Part shown: positions 1-11,120 of the stretch, in pieces
Layout of the letters: each line of letters starts with the position of its first letter
Numbering within the stretch: the stretch's first letter is position 1
DNA from: Sistotremastrum niveocremeum HHB9708
Lineage: Eukaryota; Basidiomycota; Agaricomycetes; Sistotremastrales; Sistotremastraceae
DNA: 26,750 bases
Assembly (NCBI GenBank): GCA_001630475.1
Contig: KV419442.1
Span: 1-26,750 of the forward strand
Direction of reading: 5' to 3'
Made by a program: the position numbers and the translations under genes
The notes under the pieces: generated by a model
What the model was told of the DNA's origin: nothing
The model's input: only the letters and a program-made list of their open reading frames with translations
Database searches by the model: none

Positions 1-344
1 TCTCCTGCTGACCCTGATCCTTGCCCTGATCTTGACATCCTCCACAAGTCACTCGTATTGCTATGCATACCGATACCGTCATACCGAGGACATAAATTCT
101 AGAAGCTGGAAAAATCAAGAAGCGCCCACCTTGTCAAGTGACATGATCTCGTCTTTCCGTTCAAGCCTGGAGACAGTTTTATTATCTGTATTATTTTTTC
201 ATGTGCTTTACCATTTGGAGAAAATTGCCTCTGATTATCTCCTTGATACATGTATATACTACTGTGCTTGTTATCGCCCCGGTCGTTTGGAACATTTAGT
301 GAAAACGATAACCGTCGGCGGAGTTTGAATTTGCTCAACGTGAA
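1..344. other. Unresolved upstream region of family gene A
   Basis: No start codon or first exon of the following gene can be fixed here. The open frame that enters gene A's first supportable exon meets a TGA at 341-343, so an upstream exon must join by a splice acceptor shortly after that, or the gene is broken. Short ORFs on both strands show no recognisable motif. The gene may begin left of the window. Confidence 0.3.
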
Positions 345-2667
345 CTCTCGCTTCGAGCTCAAGTGGTGCGCTGGCAATCAAAGTGGCGCAGAACAACGCT
401 CAGGGTGAGTGTCAATTATCGCAGATGTGAATTGAAGTCATTATTAATCCATTTGAAGATGCTACATGGCTTTATACGAATGAACATTCTTATGGGGGCC
501 ACGTTTTCGCTCCGCCAAGCACCAACGCAGAATGGCAAGAGGCTGGGAGTGCTCTACCACAGGCACCTGTGGGGGAACTTTCTCAGCCGACAGCAGCCAG
601 ATGTCACATCGTAAGTCTACGTTCTTCGAATGAAGTCTCGCACTCATCAGGTGAATCCGTTCAGGACGACTCGTCTCAATCAGTCATGTCCAATGGCGGT
701 AGTTCGACGTCTTGGGCGATAGAGGACACAAATCAGTGGCATTACCTACACGGGACGAGTAAGCTTGTCTGAGTGCGATCAATATATACTTATAAGCTGA
801 AGCCCGCACAGATCCCCAACAAGCACCGAGTTGTGTAGTATCAACTACACAATACGCAGGCACAACAGTGCCAACATACCAGATAGTAAATGCAGTACAC
901 GGGATGCATGATGGAGATCTACATTTTGCTCAAAGCGCATCATCTTCCACCAGTGAGTCCGACTTTCCTCCATGAGGAAACCACTGCTAACAAGAACCAG
1001 ACTCTGGAGAACATACCGCCGTCCAGGGGCAGTGGTATGGTGCAGCATCGACTCCTCCGAGTGCTTCATGGCAGGGTGCGATGGTTGTTCCACCGAGAAC
1101 TAGTCCTGGTTGGAACGTCGGATTATCGAGCCCGTCCGCTGCATCCTCCTTTCAACCGGTCAACCTTGGAACGTCTCAAGATCTCGATCAAAAGGTGAGT
1201 CTTCGCTCTTTGCGCCTTTAGCATCCCGTTCGCTCAATTATTGCACAGTACATTTGGCATCTGCCTCACAGTCAGCACGCAAGACAGGCGAACACAAACC
1301 TCGGCGGGTCGATTCCTGACATACCTGTCCGACACGCTGAGGTTGATCAAAAGCCGGATTTACATAAGATGGTGAGTCCGTTATCTGTGGAATGAACGTC
1401 AACTCAAGAGCTAGTACAGTATACCTGGGATTTGCCGCCTAGACAGCCCATCGTCCCACTGAACCTGAACCAAGTTGCGGAAACAAACGCTTTCCGCTTC
1501 TTATTCAGGACGGAGGATGTTATATGGGCCGATCGTAGGCTCCAAAATTATTTTCAACCGGTCCATGATATACCGCCCCGTCCGACCAGGATAGAGGATT
1601 TCGGTATGGATGTGGGCTACATACAGACGGTCGTGACAACATATCTTTCGTCGGACTATTTCGGAAGCCTTCTAGGATTTGACAACATGTTATCGCGAGA
1701 TGCCATGCTTGCGTGCCTCATTGCACTCGGCCTCCATGGGGCAGAAACAATGGTGGCCCAGTCTGCAATAACAGACGGTGTATTTGCCGTCTGTTTAGCA
1801 GTCCTGGATAACATAGCATCTTTCATGGTCGCTGCGCCCGCCGTAAGCAATAGTGATATGATTCTGTTGATGAACTCACGCATGGCGCAGGCTGGCTATA
1901 ACAATGATTTCCTATATCATGGAATCAATTGCATTGCAAGAGCAACACGGATTAATGAGCACGAGCGAGACCTGGACGTTGTTTACGCGATGTGAGTGGT
2001 GTTTGTCGAATCATCACGAGAAAGTTGGACTTACGATTGGGTGGTAGGATCTTGATGGGAGCCCGATATGTCCAGCAAACGACGGCGGAGAAGCTATAGG
2101 ATTCTCATTCGTTCCTGAGGATGATCATATGGCTCGTCAAGCATCACCAAGAGTTGCTCAGGACGAATGCGGAACGGATAGTGGAACCCGAGATGAGGCG
2201 AAAGGTAGGTCACGTGATACTTCCCTCCGCGGATTAGACGACAGTTGACACTGCAATGAACAGCACGTAGAGTTCCTAAGGGAGGCCAGCTGCGTGCTAG
2301 ACACGGGCCTGGGAAAGACATGGCACATCTTGAAACGCCTATCTTTCAGCGAAGCAGCGAGAGACACAATGTGCCAGGTTCAAAATGCCATGTCCATATC
2401 AGGACCGGTCGGAAGTCGACTGCGTACAAATTACACCTTCCTAGCGCGCAAAGCGCAAGCATTCAGTCATCTCGCAGCGGTATGTAGTCCGTCCTTTTGC
2501 GCCTCTCGCAGCCGTGGGTACTGACTCTGTACCAGTGGAATAATGTGGACGCTGAAGAGCAACCGATCCTGGAACGACAGAGGCAGGAGAACCTGCAGAT
2601 TTTGGGAACGTTTGCGGATCGATTTTGCATCAAACTGAGCCCATTGGATTACAATTGGAGTATATAA
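345..2667 (+). pseudogene. Family member A, divergent, with in-frame TAG
   Basis: Multi-exon gene related to B, C and D. Supportable exons are about 345-404, 459-610, 665-758, 812-952, 995-1194, 1249-1371, 1420-1991, 2048-2204, 2264-2479 and 2536-2667 (TAA). All phases agree across introns of 42-59 nt. The N-terminal part is rich in Ser, Thr, Gln and Pro and looks disordered. The C-terminal part aligns with B, C and D: a GFD motif in exon 1420-1991, then helices matching their last three exons. Its last three introns sit at the same places and phases (2, 0, 0) as in the paralogues, and exon 2264-2479 is 216 nt, exactly as in B. TAG at 2097-2099 falls in frame inside an otherwise alignable exon, and none of the alternative acceptors I tried avoids it. 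I infer recent inactivation or a C-terminally truncated product; a base-call error is possible. The 5' end is unresolved and the function unknown. Confidence 0.6.
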
Positions 2668-2768
2668 GAACGGAAGGCAGCAAGGAATCAGCCCGATAAG
2701 CTAGGACCTGAATGGCTGCTTGAAAAATTATTAGTGTAGTAATATCAATCCATTGTGTATAATACTCA

Positions 2769-3089
2769 CTATGAGATGTTTACATCACGATTAGGAGGGC
2801 TTTCAAGGCAATGCATCTGAGCTTGGTATGAGCATGCTGCCCGACCAAGTAATGAACCGAAGCAGTCAGCACGGGTGGTGCTCAAAATGGCGCGCTGGAG
2901 AGCTAGGATGACCAAATACGGATCAGCGATCAACAGAGGGCTAGACGTGCAAAGATCATACCATATCATAGTATACTCCTCGAGAGCAGCGAGTACGATG
3001 TAGGTTGACAGGATTGTCGGTTGTGATGTCGGAGATCCCGCACTTTCAGGATCTGAAAGTCTAGTCTGAGAAGAGATATGAAGGGCCAA
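2769..3089 (-). CDS. Weak hypothetical ORF, 106 aa
   Basis: A single open frame on the minus strand starts at ATG 3089 and ends at a TAG at 2769. It has a Ser/Thr-rich start and a hydrophobic middle. It resembles no family I know. No convincing TATA box or matching exon upstream fixes it as a gene, and the plus strand here carries competing short frames. It could equally be the last exon of a minus-strand gene or noise. Confidence 0.2.
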   Translation of the reverse strand: MALHISSQTRLSDPESAGSPTSQPTILSTYIVLAALEEYTMIWYDLCTSSPLLIADPYLVILALQRAILSTTRADCFGSLLGRAACSYQAQMHCLESPPNRDVNIS

Positions 3090-3633
3090 TGGTGACTGAA
3101 AGCTCGTGAGGTGCCCTGCTTTCTCCGCGGACAGATCTCAGAGCTCATGAGAAAATCGGAAAGACGAAAGAGATCGCTGCAAATCAGGCCAGATCGGACG
3201 ACCACTCCATCATCAAACGAGCTGCTGCAAACCATCAGCACAAGATATAAAGAAACAGGGACACCGTACCTATACGAAAGAAGATTGGAGAGGAGCGACT
3301 CTGACTCTCACCAATCAGTCCTACGCTGGAGACGAGATCCGATCCTGAAACCTCTTCATCGACGATCCTTGAATGGCATGCGCTCTGCTAAGCCCTGTGA
3401 TATCAGATAAACAGGAAGTATCTGCATATTTGAAGAGTCTGACGTGGCGGCGCAAGAGTAGAGCCTGGATCCGGGGGTGCTGGCTGCATTGGCGTCGATT
3501 GGATAACGAGAGCGTTTGATGGAGATGGGAGAGGTGGAGAGAATGTAATCTATATGTAGTCCAGTAAGGAGCAGCGGATGTCCTGAAAGATGCTGGTACA
3601 TAAAGAGAGGCTGTAGAGGAGGCATACTAGTAG
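3090..3633. other. Unassigned region with broken plus-strand frames
   Basis: On the plus strand, stretches that look coding in amino-acid composition are interrupted by stops that no splice pair of normal length removes; for example, the frame around 3420-3600 is broken at least three times. This could be a decayed gene leading into the exon at 3634. On the minus strand an 89-aa ORF (3356-3625) is also open. Neither was recognised. Confidence 0.25.
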
Positions 3634-3837
3634 CTCGGAGTCTGGAAATCTTCGCCGCTTTTCTTCCCGCCCGATGACGCTATAGAGAACCTCAAGTTCA
3701 TGTCAGTCATGATGTCCGACTCTCATCTGTCTGAAGATGATGGTTCATCGTTCATATTCCAAGTATCCTTACGTAGCGCCGCAGGATACACGAAAAGACG
3801 TCGACTAGAAAACGCGAGCGGGCGGACTCAACCTTGA
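3634..3837 (+). CDS. Possible terminal exon of an unrecognised gene
   Basis: An open stretch follows an acceptor-like site (ctag/tag at about 3628-3633) and runs to TGA at 3835-3837, giving about 67 residues with a mixed, protein-like composition: a hydrophobic start, an acidic SEDDGSS patch, then a basic KRRRLE patch that could act as a nuclear-localisation-like signal. No start codon or certain upstream exon was found. It may be the 3' exon of the decayed gene suggested at 3090-3633. No family recognised. Confidence 0.3.
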   Translation, partial: LGVWKSSPLFFPPDDAIENLKFMSVMMSDSHLSEDDGSSFIFQVSLRSAAGYTKRRRLENASGRTQP

Positions 3838-3925
3838 CGCTTTGGGTTGATCAATAATTTTTCTTTGCGTTATATATCGGTGAGAGTCTCGCTGGAAGTA
3901 TCATTTTGACATACCTCTGAAATTA

Positions 3926-4138
3926 ATGGGGAATACTGTCATAGTTGAGGGAGAGGATGCACGATCGGCTGCATTTGTGCGTCGCCCGAGATGCCCGGTC
4001 CCCCTACGGCCTTTCTTCAAGGGTGAAGTTATTGTTCCGCAAAGTTTCGTAGGTGAATTCGTCGTCGAGATCTCCATCCGAAAAAATAATCCAGGGGAAA
4101 ATAGAGTCAAAGGCCGAGCTCGACACGTCCACGAATAA
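3926..4138 (+). CDS. Weak hypothetical ORF, 70 aa
   Basis: The frame begins at a TTG codon at 3926, with an in-frame ATG at 3929, and is closed at 4136-4138. It is downstream of a TATA-like tatatat (about 3871-3877). The product would be small and basic with alternating hydrophobic residues. No motif is recognised, and the opposite strand is also open for 69 codons (3901-4110), so coding direction is not settled. Confidence 0.2.
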   Translation: MGNTVIVEGEDARSAAFVRRPRCPVPLRPFFKGEVIVPQSFVGEFVVEISIRKNNPGENRVKGRARHVHE

Positions 4139-5380
4139 CTCGGATCGACGAACGCCCAGCTAAAATCTGCCTTATACCTTCATAGGTCAAGTCTGGCAAG
4201 GAGCTTGGCTTAATTTTCCCTGACATTTGATGATCAGAATAGGTCAGTCCTGAGCTTAGTCTCTCAAAAAAAACCCCCTCAGTTTCGCGGTCGATGGTGG
4301 TGCACTTCCACAATGGACGAGGGATGTTGAAAATGCACCGAAAAAAATGAACGGAATCCTTGTTGGTCTTTCCGCAGGATCGGATTCAAATCTTCGAATA
4401 GTGCACCCGAACCCATGTCTAATCCACTTCCGTTAGTGAGATATTCGACAAAGGTAAACGTAACTGATCAGTTGTCGGGATGCCACTGCACTGATTGCTC
4501 CTGATGACGCTTTCTCAGGCACCAAACCTCGTGTAAAGGTGGTGCTCACTCGTTCAAGATTGTACTATCTCTCCTTGTCATTCGAAACAGGATTTCTCTC
4601 TGATATAGTTGCTGCCTGGAACCCGTAAAGTGTCCAGGCAGAGCACTAATTATCAATCCTCAGATCTGGTCCCGTGCCTGAGACATCTAGACTTCCTTTC
4701 GTCAGTGATGAACTCTTGGTTCAATACGTGATTTGACAGACCTTCCAACTTCCTCCCAAATATTCTCTGTGGCGGAGAGCCGACGTGACGATCACTTTGA
4801 GCTCCGCCTTTGAAGCTTATTTTGTTACGCGTCAACAGCTGCGCAAGCTTTGTATCAACCGCCTCATCAGAGTCCCTCGTGCTGCCAGTCACCAAACCAA
4901 CGTCGCCGCTATCCTCCAATCACCCATGCCTCTCGGTTCATGGCTTTGTTGGACTTGGTCCCGCCATGACTGTGTCTAGGATCTCGGCCATCGACTGCTG
5001 CTACATAGAAGCAACCCCAGTCTCACCGCCCTACTCCTCAATTCCCGCATTTTCTCGTCATCATCCATCCTTTCTGCTCGGCCTGTCTGTGCCACCCTAC
5101 AAGACTCCGGTATTACAGATCCGTCATAGGCTGTCAGCTTCTTCACCACGTCAGGACTTCAAGTCGCTGGGAGCTCTACTTGTTTCGGCTTTGGTATGGC
5201 GTTTGAGGTTTGGTGTTGGCTTCAATGAGACGCAAGTTCTATCGTCAGATCACTGTCGTCGCCAAGGGCCTTTAACATTCGTTCGCGGCATGATATCGAC
5301 TTCGTCTGTCTGCACAGTGCCTTCGCAGTCCTCCACTCATTTGTCATTGAACACATTCTACACTTCCGAAAGCACAGTTT
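4139..5380. other. Unassigned region upstream of gene B
   Basis: Two candidate reading directions exist and neither is convincing. The plus strand has a 202-codon frame (4810-5418) that lacks an early ATG. The minus strand has two protein-like segments, about 4919-4653 (charged, Asp/Glu-rich start) and about 5160-4970 (with a charged RAERMDDDEKMRELR stretch), that could be exons of one gene, but I could not join them by clean splice sites. 4139-4650 shows nothing recognisable. Confidence 0.25.
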
Positions 5381-5591
5381 TCCGTAGAATTAATCGAGAA
5401 ATATGTATTGCAGTCTAGAAAATTATGAAGCATTCGAGTCAATGTTCTGTCTTTCGGACTGGTGCCTCGGAAATAAGTCCTTTCCTCCGCTTGATTGTGG
5501 ACGACTTGTTCGAAAGCCTACGCGCGTTCACGTGTTCCCACCCCTCATTCTTTAACTCTCCCACTCGCCCTCGCTCATCGCCCACAGCATC
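5370..5591 (+). promoter_or_regulatory. Promoter and 5' leader of gene B with CACGTG box
   Basis: About 200 bp before the ATG of gene B can be aligned with the DNA before gene C. The clearest block is gtggacgact(t/a)gttcgaaa, followed by the E-box palindrome CACGTG at 5529-5534, 63 bp before the ATG. A C/T-rich leader follows. CACGTG is the known site of fungal bHLH regulators; its use here is inference. Confidence 0.45.
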
Positions 5592-7976
5592 ATGTCGTCC
5601 TCCTACCAAGGTGAGCTGAGTCGTACACTTGTTCATCCAACCTGAAAGCGCAAGGCCAGACTTTCATATCGACCATCCGTATGCCCAAACCACAAGGGCT
5701 CGGCCAGGTCATAAGCCACGTAACGAAGAGCTGGTGACCTGGCCACCGCCTGAGATGGGCTATACCCACTTGGAGGAGGGACGGAGTGAGCAATATCTGG
5801 TACGTTTCATCGAAACGTCACACAACTCACTCTGATCTTGGGATGATTGGATCCAGTCATCGTCCGCAGGACGTCGTCGTGGAAAATCTGCGAAAACTCA
5901 CTCTGAACCGATCCGAGCGATGAAAGATCAGTTGTCCAAGGTACGTCGTAAGATTCTGAGACCTTAATAATATAGCTCGTCGTGGTTTTCGAACGGCTTA
6001 ATGATGCTCATGTATTGTTTCACCGTTTCCAGGAGAATTCCCTTGAAGATGCCACATCTTCTTCAATTGCGAAGGACAATCCGGTGACCAGCCAGTCAAC
6101 CAAAAACAAATCCAGCAACAGTTTGCCAGATGAGCTTCTGGCAGAGCCGCAGGACGAGGATGGTAGGTTTGATACCGGTTTTCTATGAGAACTCGATGAG
6201 CATTCTCGCTGACAAGGGTCTTGAAAGGCTTCTATGAGATTTATCTTTCTCAGAACTTCTCTACCGTCGACCTTGATGTGGTATGTCTTCTTGATCGTGA
6301 TACGATGTGGCTGCCGTCGTAGGGGATTTGCTGATGCCATCGATCAACAGTCCGTTTATGACGACACAGCTAGTGAAGCAATTCCCGACTTTGAAGAACT
6401 CACGGACGACGAAGTTTTTCCGAGCATTGTGTTATCGGAAGATAATAGTACGCCGGGGGACCTTCAAGCCTGGGGTGACGAACAAGACTACGGAGAATCC
6501 GAGCCACCGGTCGATTCTGCTTCCGTCGACGCTCCGGATTTCTCGCAAGCCGGATACGATTCCAGCTCCGACTCGAGCTCATGCTATAGCCGTTCAAGCA
6601 GGCGTTCCAGTACAAGCTCTGGCAGTGATAGTCATGCAACTTCCTCACTAGTCGTACGTGCTCGATCTGTTGTATTCGGGGCTCGTAAAGGTGCTGACAA
6701 CGTGTCGAATAACAGCACGCCCCAAGTTCCACAGCGCCGACTGAGGCTCAATCTTATTCGCCTTCGACTCCGATCAGCAGAGAAAAGCAGTTGCTTGAGG
6801 AGCGCAAGGAAGTTCTTCGACAATGTCCATGGTTCGCCGCCCCAGGTTATGACCTCGATCTCGAGCAACTCTGGATGAATCTTCTGAGGGACCGTGAACG
6901 CGAGTTGGACGTGCCACCAGGCGGACTGCTACGCTCAGCTGAGAGGTTCTTGCGCCATGATCACCTGCCAGAACTCCAAGGCTTCGACTTCGTGATCTCG
7001 TACGCTCGGAGGAAACAACTTCTAGGACTTTGCGCTTTGCTCCCGAAGGATCGTGCCGGCTTATCAGACCCACATCTCGACGGCACTGACGGAGAGAAGG
7101 GCTTATGTTTCGCAATTCTGGCTTCGATTACATTCAGGCAGCAATTCAAGCGATCGGTGAGCATGAACGATTCCTACGCAAACCATTCCTGATTGTTTCA
7201 TTCGTACATGAAGGTCGACCTCGACGCAAGACTCGTGCAACTAAGCATGGGATATTTGGAACAGGCTCTGGCATCGTATGATCAAACAAACGTGTGGGAT
7301 ACTGAGATGGCCTTGGGATTGTGAGTGTCTGCTATATCGTGATTTTTCGGTCAGCTCTGATTGACTGCCGTCAGGGTGATTCTGGGCACCGCTTTCGCCG
7401 AACACCGCGCTTTAAACAGTGAATCTGAAGCCCTAAGTGTCTTGAAGATCATCATCGAAAGGGTGATGTCGATGTCGAACATAGAATACCAGCGCCTATC
7501 AGCCTTGAAACCACTTGCAACTGATGAAGCTCCGTATGTAAGTCGTTTATCTCTCCCACTAGCAATCATGGTCTTGACCGATATCCAGATATTGTTCCAT
7601 GTGAACGTGGCTGCTTTTATCATCGACACCTATCTCGAACAGCCCTTCAGGTCGCTCGATGTGCACCCCGGCGATCTGGAGGAATTTCAGAAGGCGCTCA
7701 GTGATGCGTATCAGGCCATACCCCCGTGTTCCAACATCAGCAAAAGGACCTCTGAATTCTTGTTCATGATACGGACTGTCGAAGCGTTCCTGTACCACAA
7801 CTATGTGAGTGGCCCCATCTCGTCCGATGGTAAGGCTGGCGACTGATCATGCGTTGCAGTGGAGGGAGACCAGAAACTGGATCCGTAAGGCAAGGTCGGA
7901 TTTTGATGCTGGTTTTGCGGAACTCCAGGCCATAGCATCGAAGCTGTCCATTACTCTGCCCACCCCTGCTTTCTAG
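5592..7976 (+). CDS. Family member B, 11 exons, 590 aa, unknown function
   Basis: Exons: 5592-5610, 5660-5799, 5857-5940, 6033-6162, 6228-6280, 6351-6653, 6716-7156, 7214-7320, 7375-7537, 7589-7804, 7860-7976. They sum to 1773 nt with no internal stop. The 19-nt first exon is supported by C and D, which have the same layout. Residues 1-240 look disordered: basic near 55-80, strongly acidic and Ser-rich near 140-240. Residues about 265-590 are helix-rich and conserved with C and D: PELQGFDFV, GTDGEKGLCFA, DxEMALGLVILGT, FHVNVAAFIIDTYL and QKALSDA motifs. The DxE-ALGL segment followed by an IIDTYL segment recalls the middle homology region of fungal Zn2Cys6 regulators, but no CX2CX6C cluster is present, so this is only inference. 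C follows in tandem 415 bp downstream. Function unknown. Confidence 0.8.
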
Positions 7977-8280
7977 GCCGTGACAAGATACTCTGCCACA
8001 GGTTCTTCGGTCTTCGTTGACAAGAGAGGGACATAGAGCTGCGGCAAGTCTGACTGATATGCAGGACATCATTTACCACTTCCGTGGCGATGCTGTTCAA
8101 GCTTCGTTTCTTCTCAGGTTCCCATTTGTCTACATGGCTTGATAGCCGAACCGAATGTACCCTTTCATCGCCCTAAAAGCACTCTGTTTTGTACAGTAAA
8201 TTCCAGAAATATATTCTCCTCGCAGAAATCAATCATGCAATCTATACAATGCTCTTCGTCAGATACTACCTGATCGGAAT
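7977..8280. other. Intergenic region between B and C
   Basis: 3' flank of B. No gene is seen. From about 8200 onward the DNA becomes alignable with the region before gene B, marking the start of the tandemly duplicated unit. Confidence 0.4.
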
Positions 8281-8391
8281 TAGTCCCTCTCCGCCGTAGA
8301 CTGTGGACGACTAGTTCGAAAACGTAAGCGAGCTCACGTGCCTCCCCACTTCGTCTCTCTCCCCACTCACCCCCGCTCGCCCCATACTGTT
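8281..8391 (+). promoter_or_regulatory. Promoter and 5' leader of gene C with CACGTG box
   Basis: Contains the same gtggacgact(a/t)gttcgaaa block as before gene B, then CACGTG at 8335-8340, 57 bp before the ATG, then a C-rich leader. The block is shared by position and order with B; in D only the pyrimidine-rich part remains clear. Confidence 0.45.
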
Positions 8392-10655
8392 ATGTCTTTC
8401 TTTTCTCAAAGTGAGCACAGGGAATCGTCGAAAACGATCCGAACCATCCTCACAGACATCCAGATCATCCAAATGGGCAAGGCGAAGGATCTGCAAGAGG
8501 GTACGAGATGCCTGCTGAGCAGTTGGTGACTGGGCCGCCGCCAGAGATTAGCCTTGGACTCTCTGTACAGGAATTTTCACTGAACGACACTGTAAGTCTC
8601 GAGAGATTGCCTGGGGCATAGAATGACCTCGTGTCGATGTATTCTGATCATCACTTGCCCAGTCACATCATCATCAAGTCCCAGTCGGCACCATCTATCC
8701 ACCTCCGATTATCTCTATTGAAGCAAGTATTGAAGGGGAAGATCCAGAGACCCTGCTGAGACATACAATGACGAGACATGACATTGAACAACCTCCGCAG
8801 GAGACAAACCAAGTACGTCTCGGGGACGACCAAGGACGGTTTCTGTGGCTGACGGTGTGACTAACACTCACCTCAGAAAAAATCTCTATACGGATCTTCC
8901 GCCACACATACTTTTAACAACACTTTGCCAGAAATACATGCGGCAGAGCCGAACAACGAAATCTGTGAGTTTCGATGTACGGTTCTCGTGATACGTGAGC
9001 TCATCGAAGGCTCGCACGTCAACAGCCATCTTCTTCCCGCAATCCGTTGCAGTAGGCTTTGCCGATTATTTCGCTGGGTCTAATGGCTTAGGGGTAAGTT
9101 CGTCTCCGTGAGTGTCTCGATTAACGCTGATGTTGCATGTCTTAAGTCTGCAGCGCATTCCGTCCCTCCCGAGGTCAAGGAAGAACCTCGCGCTTCCATC
9201 TCCGCCGCATCATCATCGGAGGAAAACATCGCCGAGAGAGTCAATCAATCTACATCGACTGTCAACCTCAGGCCAAGGCAAGAAGGTGGGCCAGAAAGGG
9301 TTTGCAGCTCCGTTGGGGGTTATCACGATACCTCGGCCACGCCGGCTCGTTTCGGCCCGAGCTTTGACTCGCTCAGGAATACCACCAACAATTCAGCGGA
9401 GGTGTGTGCCTGAAGAAATACCAATACGAGAGCTGCTGACGCTGGTCATCGTCACTTTCAGTTTTTACAAGGCCGTGTCCCGCTCATCACCGGGAACCCC
9501 CTGCAGCAGCCTGTCGCCGCCGCCGCCGCCGAATACACAGCAGCCTTGAATTTAGAAGACCTTTGGGTGGCTCTTCTCACCGCGCGGGCAAACGACCTAA
9601 ACATAGCTTCTAGCGAACTCACGGTGGCCGTCACAAGATTCCTGGAGGCGAAGGAACTACCGGAACTTCAAGGGTTCGATTTCGTGCTTTCGGTCCATCG
9701 GCGGAAGCAATTGCTGGTATTCTGTGACTTGTATCCCAAGGCACACAGCGAAGTATCGGACATACACTCGGGAGGCACCGATGGTGAGAAGGGCCTATGT
9801 TTTGCAGCTCTAGCTTCATTGAGGTCTAAGTTAAAACCAACGAGTTGGGTGAATAACGGTAACCACTGATGCATGTTTTAATTGTGCTTATTTCCATCTG
9901 AAGGTCGATATAAACGCGAGACTCTTACAAGAGAGCAGAAGTCACTTGCAACATGCGCTGCGAAACTATTTTGCTGCGAAAGTCTGGGATCCGGAGCTGG
10001 CCCTTGGTCTGTGAGTATCTTCCCTATAGTAATTAACACATCAGCTCTGAAGCAATATATCCAGCGTTATTATGGGCACCGTGTTCGCGGTACGAAGTCA
10101 CTGGCAGGATGACCAAACTCGAAATGAGTTGACTGTTCTCATCCGATGGAGCTTACAAATGTCGTACGAACAGTGCGAACTCGCAAAAGCTGCCGGGACA
10201 CCTCAGAATCTCTATGTGAGTTATCTGACCATTCTGTTAGCGAGTGGGAACTAAATCGATCAACAGATATTCTATCATGTTAATTTCGCGGCAGTCATCC
10301 TCGATACGTACCTCGGACAGCAACATCGGATACTCAAAGCGAATCCAGATCACTTCGTAGCTCATCAGAAAGCGCTGTCTGATGCTCATCGTGATATATC
10401 TCCCATGGGGCTTATCGGAAGGGATGCGGAAGTGTTGTTCTTGGTCCGGAGGGTGGAGGCGTCTCTGTATCATAATTATGTGAGCAATTTTACGTGCCCG
10501 AGGAGTAATTCGATTATTAACAAAGCGTTTTGCAGTGGAAACAGTCGGAGGCTTGGGATTCAAATGCGACAGCGAATCTCAATTTAGGCCTCGTGAATCT
10601 CAGGCCAATAGCAGAGGCATTCAGGGTATCGCAACTCACGGAGCCTCACTTCTGA
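8392..10655 (+). CDS. Family member C, 11 exons, 561 aa, unknown function
   Basis: Exons: 8392-8410, 8464-8591, 8663-8812, 8877-8964, 9026-9093, 9147-9401, 9462-9848, 9904-10010, 10065-10215, 10267-10479, 10536-10655. They sum to 1686 nt with no stop. Exon 8 (107 nt) is the same length as in B and D; exon 10 (213 nt) is the same as in D. The N-terminal half is low in order: a LVTGPPPEIS motif near residue 30, YPPPIISI in exon 3, and a run of alanines from a GCC repeat in exon 7. The C-terminal half carries PELQGFDFVLS, GTDGEKGLCFAALASL, WDPELALGL and FYHVNFAAVILDTYLG. Exon 10 is about 86% identical to that of D at protein level (61 of 71), so C and D are the closest pair. The middle-homology-region resemblance noted for B applies; no zinc cluster is seen. 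Apparently intact, function unknown. Confidence 0.8.
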
Positions 10656-11120
10656 AGCTGGATGTATGAATATATCAGAAGCCTTAATATTCTCCGCATC
10701 GTATCGTATCCTGTCAATCGAGTCTGATTGACCGATGTGCCCCGCCCGACCAGAATGGCTTTGATGGCTGCGATAATATTTTCACGAATAATGTTCATCT
10801 TAAATTTCATCTTTTGACGCGTACTTGATGCTTCGCCCCTCCTTCCAACTCTTCGAATCTGTTGTCTGCTTTATTCTCCCTCTAGTGCAGCAGTGTTTAG
10901 CCTTCGCGTTAAGCCGAAACTTGGTTGCCGTCTGTGCCGAGTCTGCCGACGCTCCGACCGACCGAGATCTCCGTCACCAAAAAATCATAAGTCCCCCGAA
11001 GCGAAAGAAGTCATTCGGCGGTTCCTGATCAAGCTTTGAACAGGCCACCAGAGCAATTGACATTCGACTGTCCTGCCTTCTTTCTACTAGCGATCCTAGT
11101 CTAAGAGGATCGAACCTCAT
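10656..11120 (+). repeat. 3' flank of C, homologous to the 3' flank of D
   Basis: After the stop codon the DNA can still be aligned with the minus-strand DNA beyond gene D: agaagcctt near 10680, gccgaaac near 10912, and the gaccgag-atctccgt block near 10960. The duplication that gave C and D therefore took about 400 bp of 3' flank. A 67-codon frame (10825-11028) lies here, but more than one frame shows weak similarity between the copies, so I cannot say that it codes. Confidence 0.45.

Noticed and set aside
2041-2110. A 30-nt mini-intron (gtccag...ctatag) that would remove the TAG in gene A
   Set aside because: Too short for normal splicing and with a non-consensus donor; it would also delete residues aligned with the paralogues.
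8392-8529. Unspliced 5' ORF of gene C (and the similar one in D) as the true N terminus
   Set aside because: It runs out of frame with the conserved HP-x-x-QG and PPPEIS segments; a 53-nt intron with a gtgagc donor fixes the phase in C, and equivalent introns do so in B and D.
11060-11120. ggatcgaacc, a possible tRNA B box on the minus strand
   Set aside because: The stem around it does not form a five-pair T-arm with a seven-base loop, and no D-arm or anticodon arm fits upstream.
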